From Bacteroidales bacterium (GTDB lineage: Bacteria > Bacteroidota > Bacteroidia > Bacteroidales > P3): DNA of 5,926 bases. The notes beneath the pieces are model-generated. The model was given only the letters and a program-made list of their open reading frames with translations, had not been told where the DNA came from and ran no database searches. Where the stretch lies: the NCBI GenBank assembly GCA_031286005.1, contig JAITVC010000011.1, forward strand, positions 1 through 5,926, read 5' to 3'. How positions within the stretch are numbered: the first letter of the stretch is position 1; each line of letters begins with the position of its first letter. Positions 1-4,288 of the stretch are shown in pieces. The position numbers and the translations under genes are program-made.

Positions 1-624
1 CGTGATGAAATAGTAGAAACTTCCAAGATTTCTAATGGCGGGGGCTTAACAAGCATTCTCGAAGAGTTGGAACTTTGTGGATTTATTTCCATAAACACTA
101 ACTTTAGCAACAAAAAGAAACTTCAATTATATCAATTAATCGATTTTTATTCTCTGTTTTATCTCAATTTTATAAAAGACAAAAGAGGAACAAGCGGTAA
201 TTATTGGAGTACAATAATCAACTCCACAACTTATAAGGCGTGGATAGGTTGTTCGTTTGAATTATTGTGCCAAACACATATTCCTCAAATTAAAAGAGCC
301 TTAAAAATTAGTGGCGTGATCTCATACACGTCGGGTTGGCGAAGCAAAGATGCAGAAGAGGGAGCACAGATTGATTTGCTTATTGATAGAAACGACCAAG
401 TGATTAATCTTTGCGAAATGAAATATTCAACAAAAGAATTTGTGATCTCAAAAGATTATGACAAAAATTTGCGTAACAAACGAGGTGTTTTTATTGATGA
501 AACCAACACCAAAAAGGCTGTACATATAACAATGATAACGACCTACGGAACAAAGCATAATGCCTATTTTATGAGTACCATACAAAACGAAGTGTTGTTG
601 GACGATTTGTTTCTTTCGGAATAA
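1..624 (+). CDS. AAA family ATPase, DUF234-type C-terminal part (5' truncated)
   Basis: The frame is open from base 1, so the window holds only the last 207 residues; the ATPase core (Walker motifs) lies upstream and is not visible. Residues 1-31 read like the winged-helix segment that follows the ATPase domain in this family (ISNGGGLTSILEELE, then CGFI). Residues 45-58 (QLIDFYSLFYLNFI) are the typical linker. The tail looks like a PD-(D/E)XK fold: FE at 86-87, GAQIDLLID at 121-129 with D125, and E139-x-K141 in CEMKYS. Proteins of this type (COG1672 with DUF234) are common in Bacteroidota and archaea; the tail resembles a nuclease but activity is unproven, so a DNA- or RNA-cutting role is inference. 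No neighbour is clearly co-transcribed, and the next gene is convergent. A TTG at 67 would not be the true start because homology-like sequence runs upstream of it. Confidence 0.75.
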   Translation, partial: RDEIVETSKISNGGGLTSILEELELCGFISINTNFSNKKKLQLYQLIDFYSLFYLNFIKDKRGTSGNYWSTIINSTTYKAWIGCSFELLCQTHIPQIKRALKISGVISYTSGWRSKDAEEGAQIDLLIDRNDQVINLCEMKYSTKEFVISKDYDKNLRNKRGVFIDETNTKKAVHITMITTYGTKHNAYFMSTIQNEVLLDDLFLSE

Positions 625-625
625 T

Positions 626-710
626 ATCCTGCTAAATCTATCAAAAAAAACAACATTTAGCGAATAATTTTAATATATTCTGCTAAATCAACCAAAAAAC
701 ACACCTTTTA
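626..710. repeat. 34-bp imperfect direct repeat in convergent gap
   Basis: Two copies, 626-659 and 677-710, are offset by 51 bp and match at 28 of 34 positions; both contain CTGCTAAATC followed by an A-rich run. The first copy begins two bases after the stop codon of the ATPase gene. It also contains a 7-bp inverted repeat, GCTAAAT (631-637) with ATTTAGC (655-661), that could form a weak AT-rich hairpin. The second copy has lost the right arm. The pair fills the gap between two convergent genes. It could be a degraded bidirectional terminator or a simple duplication; nothing shows function. Confidence 0.5.
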
Positions 711-712
711 CA

Positions 713-1002
713 TTATATTCCAAATTTATAACTAACGCCCCAGCGAAAGTCAAACCGCCCCATATCCCCACTAAAACTGTTCTCTTGGCCTTTCAGCAAC
801 CATTGGCCAATTTTAGAGGCATCCGCCATTTATTGTCCTTACGGTTATAAACATTGTTGTTGTCCGAATTACTTATGGTTACGGTTATCTTTTTGTAAAT
901 CGGCGATGGTTTGAAAAAGATGTTTTGTTTCGTTTCTTGAGCGTGCCCACAAAAAGCAAGGCATAGCAGGCAGGCGAGGATTAAGGATTTAATAACTTGC
1001 AT
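713..1002 (-). pseudogene. Frameshifted, shortened outer-membrane beta-barrel paralog
   Basis: The 5' frame starts at 1002 and gives 69 residues: a signal peptide (MQVIKSLILACLLCLAFCGHA), then a mature part with KKITVTISNS, ending at a TGA at 793-795. The 3' frame (829-713) is offset by one base and gives 38 residues ending in FDFRWGVSYKFGI, a classic outer-membrane barrel end. Restoring one base in the A run near 829-831 joins the frames as ...NRKDK-MADASKIGQW.... The result resembles the neighbouring 222-aa barrel at both ends (ISNS near the N-terminus; RYGVSYTF at the C-terminus; 13 identical bases at 727-739 and 1151-1163) but lacks about 110 middle residues. It is most likely a decayed tandem duplicate. 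An intact 69-aa secreted peptide, or a base-calling error in a ~100-aa gene, are alternatives. Starting upstream at 1146 is unlikely because that extension reads through the palindromes. Confidence 0.65.
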
Positions 1003-1050
1003 TATGTGGTTAATTCGTTTAATCGTTGATTTGTTTGATTGTGATTGTAG

Positions 1051-1070
1051 GGGCGAAATATTTTTCGCCC
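1051..1070. repeat. Perfect 8-bp palindromic hairpin (GGGCGAAA/TTTCGCCC)
   Basis: Arms 1051-1058 and 1063-1070 are perfectly complementary with a 4-base loop (TATT). The GC-rich stem stands out from its AT-rich surroundings. It lies between the stop of the 222-aa barrel gene and the start of its degraded paralog on the minus strand, so it would be in a transcript's 3' or intercistronic region. No U-tract follows on either strand beyond two Ts, so a mobile palindromic unit or RNA-stability element is as likely as a terminator. Similar GGGGCGAA...TTCGCCC units recur in bacterial genomes, as recalled from general knowledge and not checked here. Confidence 0.6.
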
Positions 1071-1083
1071 TGTTTGAAAGGTG

Positions 1084-1134
1084 GCTTCGACTCCACTCAG
1101 CCACCGGGTCTCGGTCGCTGAGCGGAGCTGAAGC
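1084..1134. repeat. 23-bp imperfect palindromic element (REP-like)
   Basis: Left arm 1084-1106 and right arm 1112-1134 are complementary at 19 of 23 positions around a 5-base loop; the arms carry CTTCGACTCC and GAGCGGAG-type sequence. Units of the form GCTTCGACTCCGCTCAGC are familiar as dispersed palindromes in Bacteroidota chromosomes (recalled, not searched). It begins nine bases beyond the stop of the 222-aa barrel gene on the minus strand. Its high GC differs sharply from the neighbouring DNA, suggesting an inserted repeat rather than local evolution. It may protect the barrel mRNA 3' end. Confidence 0.6.
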
Positions 1135-1142
1135 GCAGACCA

Positions 1143-1811
1143 TCAAAACGTATAACTAACGCCGTAACGAATAGGGAAAAAGGCATTTATATTAAAGGTA
1201 TTTTTCCCTATTCTATAATCGTATGTTAAAAATTGAAAATTCACACCCGGCTCAAGAAATATAGAAAATTTATTGGAAATCCGGCGAGAAAAACCAACGT
1301 TGAAACTGGCCTCAAAATTGCCGAATGTTTTACTTTGGCTTTTTTCAATCATGTAGTATTCCTTTTCGTGATTTTCATTCCAAAGCCAGTATGGCCCTCC
1401 TTTAATGTTATGATGTCTGGAAATACTAACTCCCGCACGCCATTTATTCCAAAAACTCCATTTGCTTTCCGGACGGTGCGATAGGCGCATAACGAACTGA
1501 AAACCGGCTTGCAGACTCCTACTATTAACAGAACTAAAACCACCTTTTGGAAGGTAAGTATAATCATTGTATGGCAATTCATCTAACGACCACATTAAAC
1601 CTTGCACATACACACCGACATTCGTATATTCAAATTTTCGTTCAAGTTCAATTTGAAAATTATCAAACTCTCCATTAATGGTGGAATTACTTATTGCGAC
1701 ATTCCATTTTTTTGTCGCCTTTAGGAAAGTTGTGTCATTTTGAGCTTCCATGTTTGATATCGTCAAATAAGCGATACATAGCGTTAATACAAGAAATTTG
1801 ATTGTTTTCAT
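1143..1811 (-). CDS. Outer membrane beta-barrel protein, 222 aa
   Basis: The N-terminus (MKTIKFLVLTLCIAYLTISNMEAQ) is a Sec signal peptide with likely cleavage after MEA. The rest alternates polar and aromatic/hydrophobic residues in short strands with turn-rich loops, for example NFQIELERKFEYTNVGVYVQ, SLQAGFQFVMRLSH, RAGVSISRHH and FSIFLEPGVNFQFLTYD. The chain ends FFPIRYGVSYTF, with the terminal Phe expected of the BAM-recognised beta-signal. The size suits an 8- to 10-stranded barrel. No specific transport or enzyme motif is visible, so the function is unknown; an adhesin, a small porin or an envelope structural role are all possible. The ATG at 1811 directly begins the signal peptide. The upstream lipoprotein gene on the same strand is 103 bp away, so the two may be co-transcribed. 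A hairpin sits in its leader. Confidence 0.75.
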   Translation of the reverse strand: MKTIKFLVLTLCIAYLTISNMEAQNDTTFLKATKKWNVAISNSTINGEFDNFQIELERKFEYTNVGVYVQGLMWSLDELPYNDYTYLPKGGFSSVNSRSLQAGFQFVMRLSHRPESKWSFWNKWRAGVSISRHHNIKGGPYWLWNENHEKEYYMIEKSQSKTFGNFEASFNVGFSRRISNKFSIFLEPGVNFQFLTYDYRIGKNTFNINAFFPIRYGVSYTF

Positions 1812-1856
1812 AATATTGATTTTGTGATTGGGTAAACCTATTTGCCCTTACTCATA

Positions 1857-1894
1857 CTGATGTGCCGTTTTATCTGAGTAGGACGACACATCAG
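1857..1894. promoter_or_regulatory. 11-bp hairpin between lipoprotein and barrel genes
   Basis: CTGATGTGCCG (1857-1867) pairs with CGACACATCAG (1884-1894). All positions are complementary except one that forms a wobble pair in one of the two RNA strands. The loop is 16 bases. A competing pairing exists: TACTCA (1849-1854) with TGAGTA (1875-1880), which lies in the loop and cannot form at the same time as a compact version of the main stem. On the minus strand this would be in the 5' leader of the 222-aa barrel gene, 46 bases or more before its ATG. There is no adjoining U-tract, so it is not a typical intrinsic terminator. The role is unknown. Confidence 0.45.
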
Positions 1895-1914
1895 CACGTG
1901 TGGGGTATCATTTT

Positions 1915-2922
1915 TTAATAATATTGTTCGTTAATAACACATTTCTTATTGGGAATACTTCCTGATGTTGCCCAAAAACTAATTTTTCTCCAGTTGAAAC
2001 CATGAACATCTACTAACTCCCCAAACTCTCTTAGCACGTAAGAAGATTGTATTTTCTCTGTTATGAGACTTGTACCTTCATAATGATAGTTTGAAAAGTC
2101 ATCTAAAGTGGGATAAACATCACCGAATATAGTGTAAGAATACTCAAGATATATACTCGCTTCTATAGTTCTCGAACAGTAAAACCAAACTCCCAAAGTT
2201 TTCTTATATGGACGTATTGTATATTCTATGGTATGCTCTATAAGATCCCCAACAGGAACTCGCCACTTTATCTCAATTCCAGCATACAAACGATTTTTCT
2301 CTTCATCATCTTCAATCCGACTAGTATGCGCTTTTTCTAGAATATCTCTTGTTCTGGGTAGCAAATTTCTCGTTACTTCGATTTTGTCATTTGTCGTCAA
2401 AACGTCAAAGTCTTCGTCTGCCATATTTACCAAGTCTTGTTTGTTTTCAATGGCCGTTTTAGCCGTACCCGTTTTGAAAACTTTGATAAAATCGTTCCCA
2501 ATTTGAATGGTTTGGTCTTGGTTAAGGACACGTTGCGTGGCAGTAGAGTATTTGGACAGTGTCGTTTCCAAAGTATAATCTTCGCCATCAGGAGTCAATT
2601 GCAAAAATTGCGCATTGTTTTTCACATACTCAAAAACTTCTTCTTCAGTTTGCACATTGTCTATGTCAAGTCCCGCATAAGCTTTTTGGGCTTGTGTGTA
2701 GAACGATGTAAACCCTCTTTGTTGTTCCCATTGAGCAAATTCCTCATCGGTCATTTTCTCAACTTGTGCTAAGAGGTCATTGTATTCTTCTACGGAATTA
2801 ACAGAAAGAATTTCTTCTACAACTGCTTGTTTGGTTTCCTCATCCATTTTTTGGCACGAGGTAAAGGTTATGGCCGTTGCAAATGCTGCAATGAGGCCGA
2901 TTTTAAAAATGTGTTTTTTCAT
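1915..2922 (-). CDS. Exported lipoprotein of unknown function, 335 aa
   Basis: The N-terminus is a lipoprotein signal: a basic start, a hydrophobic stretch, then TFTSC with Cys23 as the acylation site. The next residues, QKMDEE, resemble the acidic lipoprotein export signal that sends Bacteroidota lipoproteins to the cell surface; that placement is inference. Residues about 27-95 are acidic and helix-prone (EEILSVNSVEEYNDLLAQVE and EEFAQWEQQRGF). The middle (100-210) is also mostly helical. The last 120 residues look beta-rich, with two Cys (in FYCSRT and near the end in KKCVINE) that might form a disulfide. I do not recognise a family with confidence; Bacteroidota DUF4848-type lipoproteins have a similar N-terminal half, but this is only an impression. 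The ATG at 2922 follows an A-rich stretch (TTAAAAAAA), the usual substitute for a Shine-Dalgarno site in this phylum. A minus-strand promoter is visible about 340 bp upstream. Confidence 0.75.
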   Translation of the reverse strand: MKKHIFKIGLIAAFATAITFTSCQKMDEETKQAVVEEILSVNSVEEYNDLLAQVEKMTDEEFAQWEQQRGFTSFYTQAQKAYAGLDIDNVQTEEEVFEYVKNNAQFLQLTPDGEDYTLETTLSKYSTATQRVLNQDQTIQIGNDFIKVFKTGTAKTAIENKQDLVNMADEDFDVLTTNDKIEVTRNLLPRTRDILEKAHTSRIEDDEEKNRLYAGIEIKWRVPVGDLIEHTIEYTIRPYKKTLGVWFYCSRTIEASIYLEYSYTIFGDVYPTLDDFSNYHYEGTSLITEKIQSSYVLREFGELVDVHGFNWRKISFWATSGSIPNKKCVINEQYY

Positions 2923-3012
2923 TTTTTTTAATGTGTTTTGTATGGTTTAAATTTTGTTAGTGTTTATTTTCTGCCGTAGGGCTTTCGTGAGATTATAAAC
3001 GAAAATCACGCT

Positions 3013-3041
3013 GTTGCATACTTCACTTTGCAATATGCAAC
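3013..3041. promoter_or_regulatory. TTGCA dyad overlapping the -33 region (possible operator)
   Basis: GTTGCATA (3013-3020) and TATGCAAC (3034-3041) form a perfect 8-bp inverted repeat around 13 bases. A second TTGCA at 3028-3032 makes a tighter palindrome with 3036-3040 (TTGCA-ATA-TGCAA). Three TTGCA half-sites therefore surround the TTTG -33 element of the plus-strand promoter. This fits a repressor or activator site for a dimeric regulator. The right arm is followed by seven Ts, so a weak AT-rich terminator for incoming plus-strand transcription is an alternative, although no gene points into it. Confidence 0.4.
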
Positions 3042-3057
3042 TTTTTTTGTATCTTTG
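3027..3057 (+). promoter_or_regulatory. Bacteroidota-type promoter for a small RNA
   Basis: TTTG at 3027-3030 and TATCTTTG at 3050-3057 match the -33/-7 consensus of the phylum (TTTG and TAnnTTTG) with 19 bases between them. A run of seven Ts lies just before the -7 box. Start of transcription is expected around 3061-3064. No start codon ATG occurs in the next ~110 bases on this strand, so the product is a non-coding RNA or a leader that ends at the U-tract near 3170. Confidence 0.65.
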
Positions 3058-3061
3058 TGTT

Positions 3062-3170
3062 CGCCTTTCTTGTTTCCTTTCTTTGGTTTAGAGGTTTGTA
3101 AATCCTGTTAATTGTTAGTGGTTAAACTTTTTTCTTGCATTTAAAGCCCGCAAGAAAGGCTTTTTGTTTT
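3062..3170 (+). ncRNA. Probable ~105-nt structured small RNA
   Basis: Transcription from the preceding promoter should begin within two or three bases of 3062. GCCTTTCTTG (3063-3072), at the expected 5' end, is perfectly complementary to CAAGAAAGGC (3151-3160) just before the terminal U-run, closing the molecule with 10 bp. A second stem, GTTTA (3086-3090) with TAAAC (3123-3127), extends to seven pairs with wobbles. The same 3' segment can instead pair with TTTCTTGC (3131-3138 with 3150-3157, 8 bp), so the fold may switch. Three CTTTCTT-like pyrimidine segments (3065, 3077 and 3131) could be left unpaired and act on target RNAs. There is no ATG in it. The closed-end shape is superficially like 6S RNA but the length is much shorter, and I cannot name a family. 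Confidence 0.5.
3143..3170 (+). terminator. Intrinsic terminator-like stem with U-tract
   Basis: AAAGCC (3143-3148) pairs with GGCTTT (3158-3163) around a 9-base loop, and the right arm runs into TTTTTGTTTT (3161-3170). The stem is short, but the longer 10-bp pairing between 3063-3072 and 3151-3160 ends at the same U-tract and could do the same job. It marks the expected 3' end of the small RNA. Confidence 0.5.
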
Positions 3171-3261
3171 AATCCAAGCTGGCGAGGCTTGCAAAAAAAC
3201 GGTATTGGGTAAATCGTTTGTTGTTTTGAAGTTTAGATTTAGTTTTGTTAATTTTAGGGAA

Positions 3262-3292
3262 CAAAGTTACGAAATAAAATGACTTTTAGCAA
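3262..3292 (-). promoter_or_regulatory. Minus-strand promoter toward the lipoprotein gene
   Basis: Read on the minus strand, TTG (3292-3290) is followed after 20 bases by TAACTTTG (3269-3262), a full match to the TAnnTTTG -7 box with acceptable spacing. The first gene downstream on this strand is the 335-aa lipoprotein, whose ATG is about 330 bases away. A transcript from here would run antisense through the whole plus-strand small RNA. No closer minus-strand -7 box is visible between 2923 and 3060, so this may be the lipoprotein promoter with a long leader. The -33 TTG abuts the left arm of the large inverted repeat. Confidence 0.5.
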
Positions 3293-3388
3293 GTTTGGCC
3301 TAAAAGATATTTTGGATGTCATTTGCAAAAAAGCTCACATTTGAAAATAAGCACATTAAATCCTCGAAAAATATCTTTTAGACCAAAC
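3293..3388. repeat. 96-bp element with 21-bp inverted repeats
   Basis: Left arm 3293-3313 and right arm 3368-3388 are complementary at 20 of 21 positions, with a perfect 14-bp core CTAAAAGATATTTT/AAAATATCTTTTAG. The spacer is 54 bases. Beyond the arms, AAATGAC (3277-3283) and GTCATTT (3392-3398) extend the symmetry with uneven gaps, and a further GTCATTT lies in the spacer (3318-3324). The element sits exactly between the minus-strand promoter and the plus-strand promoter of the next gene. No target-site duplication is seen. It could be a decayed miniature transposon, a regulator site or a transcribed hairpin. Confidence 0.6.
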
Positions 3389-3406
3389 ACTGTCATTTCA
3401 AAATAA

Positions 3407-3420
3407 TTTTTTTATCTTTG
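3407..3420 (+). promoter_or_regulatory. -7 promoter box of the GNAT/Abi remnant
   Basis: TATCTTTG (3413-3420) follows a run of Ts beginning at 3407, the same layout as the other plus-strand promoters of this window. The ATG at 3442 is 22 bases beyond the box. A good -33 TTTG is not visible at the usual distance; the nearest candidate region, near 3391, falls just outside the right arm of the inverted repeat. The promoter may be weak or depend on an activator. Confidence 0.5.
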
Positions 3421-3441
3421 CAGACCAAAACTATATCATTT

Positions 3442-3714
3442 ATGGGAAAACTATTGCTAAATTTTGAAGCGTTTGATTTATGGAAAATCGAACGAGAGGA
3501 TTTAACGGACTTTACCAAGTTCGTAGTACAAATCAATTACGAACATCATTTGCAAACTTCTGCGCCTGCAGAGGAAATAGAGGCGTACATAAAAAAAGAT
3601 GAACATATTTTTGACGAAAACGCCCATTTCTACGCTTTGAAAACCAAGAATGGTCAAATCTTCGGCACCATAAACGCTCACTTAACAGAGCGTGGAACAA
3701 AGATCATTTGGTAA
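3442..3714 (+). pseudogene. GNAT-like acyltransferase, N-terminal fragment
   Basis: From the ATG at 3442 the frame gives 90 residues. Residues 1-77 look like the first half of a GNAT-fold N-acyltransferase: REDLTDFTKFVVQINYEHH suits the first helices, and FYALKTKNGQIFGTI suits the beta-hairpin that precedes the acyl-CoA site. The CoA-binding half (the Q/RxxGxG/A loop) is missing; after GTI the reading frame enters sequence that belongs to another gene and stops at 3712-3714. I chose 3442 over a TTG at 3418 because 3418 lies inside the -7 box. A substrate cannot be named. GNAT assignment is moderate, resting on the look of these segments. Confidence 0.5.
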
Positions 3715-3941
3715 CACCGGCTGATATAAAAAATCCCGAATATCCATGGATAGACAGTTCAACAACCGATATGAAACGGATTTACTATCGCATTTGCATT
3801 ATCAAATATTTGCTTTTCACTGTTTCGCCCAACAACACATTCTCTCAAAAACTGAAAGCATTATTGGCAAAATATCCAAACATTGAAATGCGAGCAATGG
3901 GTTTTCCTACCGATTGGCAAAGCCAACCCATTTGGAAATAA
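3673..3941 (+). pseudogene. Abi_2 (AbiD/AbiF-like) abortive infection protein, C-terminal remnant
   Basis: In the frame ending at 3941 the translation contains LNRAWNKDHLVTPADIKNPE, then MKRIYYRICIIKYLL, then VSPNNTFSQKLKALLAKYPN, and ends AMGFPTDWQSQPIWK. This matches, from memory, the C-terminal signature of Abi_2 family proteins (a WNR/K segment, a conserved helix ending in IKYLL, PxNTF..RLK.LL..YP, MGFP..W...PLW). The family is HEPN-related and acts in phage-triggered growth arrest. Just upstream, in the other frame, NAH at 3673-3681 could be what is left of the RNxxAHH motif; one missing base near 3681-3682 separates it from NRAWNK. The N-terminal two thirds are absent and GNAT-like sequence takes their place. 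The remnant cannot be functional as read. It ends before a repeat tract. Confidence 0.65.
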
Positions 3942-3965
3942 AATTTTTCACACCTTTGCACAAAA

Positions 3966-4110
3966 GTATACAAGGGGTATAGCAGGTATAGCGTAGGTAT
4001 AGCGCAGGTATATAGAAAGGATATAGGACGGTCGAAGAATGGGTATAAAAAGAGTATAGAAATAGCAAACAAATAGCAAAGGAATAGCAAACAAACAGCA
4101 AAGAAAGCAA
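3966..4110. repeat. ~11-bp periodic TATA/TAGC degenerate tandem repeat
   Basis: Degenerate units such as GGTATAGCGTA, GGTATAGCGCA and AATAGCAAACA follow each other. TATA or ATAG steps begin near 3967, 3978, 3987, 3998, 4009, 4022, 4044, 4055, 4063, 4074 and 4085, with spacings of mostly 11 bases (one gap of 22). The first half is G-rich on this strand, the second half A-rich. Hydrophobic-looking open frames on the minus strand here are products of the repeat. The period is close to the DNA helical turn, so bent or flexible DNA is possible. The tract begins 24 bases after the stop of the Abi remnant. Confidence 0.7.
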
Positions 4111-4257
4111 AATTAATTATATAACATTCAGTTGTTTACACAATAATTGAAACAGCAATTTGCAAATTATAAGCATTTTACAGTTCCGGAAATGAATTTT
4201 TTTAGATATTTGTTGTTAAAAGTGTTAAAAATCATTAACATTTCTGAGTATTCGGAA
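4111..4257. other. Gene-free AT-rich spacer with small palindromes
   Basis: No convincing coding frame is present. It contains the perfect 12-bp palindrome AATTTGCAAATT (4157-4168), flanked by ATAATT (4143-4148) and AATTAT (4165-4170), and TTCCGGAA (4184-4191). A segment at 4184-4212 resembles the true promoter at 4251-4274 (TTC(C)GGAA, a T-run, then ATATTTG instead of TATCTTTG) and may be a decayed copy. GTTAA/TTAAC at 4224-4239 forms a short inverted repeat. Function is not evident. Confidence 0.4.
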
Positions 4258-4274
4258 TTTTTTTTGTATCTTTG
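4241..4274 (+). promoter_or_regulatory. Promoter of the rhodanese-thioredoxin gene
   Basis: TATCTTTG (4267-4274) is preceded by eight Ts (4258-4265). A -33 element is poor: TTTCTG at 4241-4246 is the best candidate. The gene's ATG is only 15 bases after the box, so the mRNA leader is expected to be about 10 nt or less. No ribosome binding site is present. Confidence 0.6.
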
Positions 4275-4288
4275 CAAAAACATTTATC

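Noticed and set aside
1233..1582. Small open frames on both strands inside the 222-aa barrel gene
   Set aside because: They overlap a well-supported gene in other frames and have no recognisable content.
2228..2772. Plus-strand open frames opposite the lipoprotein gene
   Set aside because: Antisense shadows of the lipoprotein coding frame; no start context or domain.
2992..2997. TATAAT-like -10 box on the minus strand for the lipoprotein gene
   Set aside because: Bacteroidota housekeeping promoters use TAnnTTTG; no matching -33 element is placed correctly, so it is likely chance in AT-rich DNA.
3131..3163. H-type pseudoknot from the two overlapping stems
   Set aside because: The loop that would have to cross the 8-bp stem is zero bases long, so the stems must be alternatives rather than coexist.
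3175..3191. Short hairpin CAAGC/GCTTG after the small RNA
   Set aside because: Only five pairs and no U-tract on the strand that would need it; too weak to annotate as a terminator.
3293..3388. Invertible (phase-variable) promoter flanked by inverted repeats
   Set aside because: The 54-base spacer holds no TAnnTTTG box on either strand and is too short for a full promoter; both visible promoters lie outside the arms.
3966..4110. CRISPR-like array
   Set aside because: Units are ~11 bases, contiguous and degenerate, with no spacers.
3845..4110. Minus-strand hydrophobic open frames rich in Leu/Tyr/Phe
   Set aside because: They are translations of the TATA/TAGC repeat tract and overlap the Abi remnant; no promoter or signal supports them.
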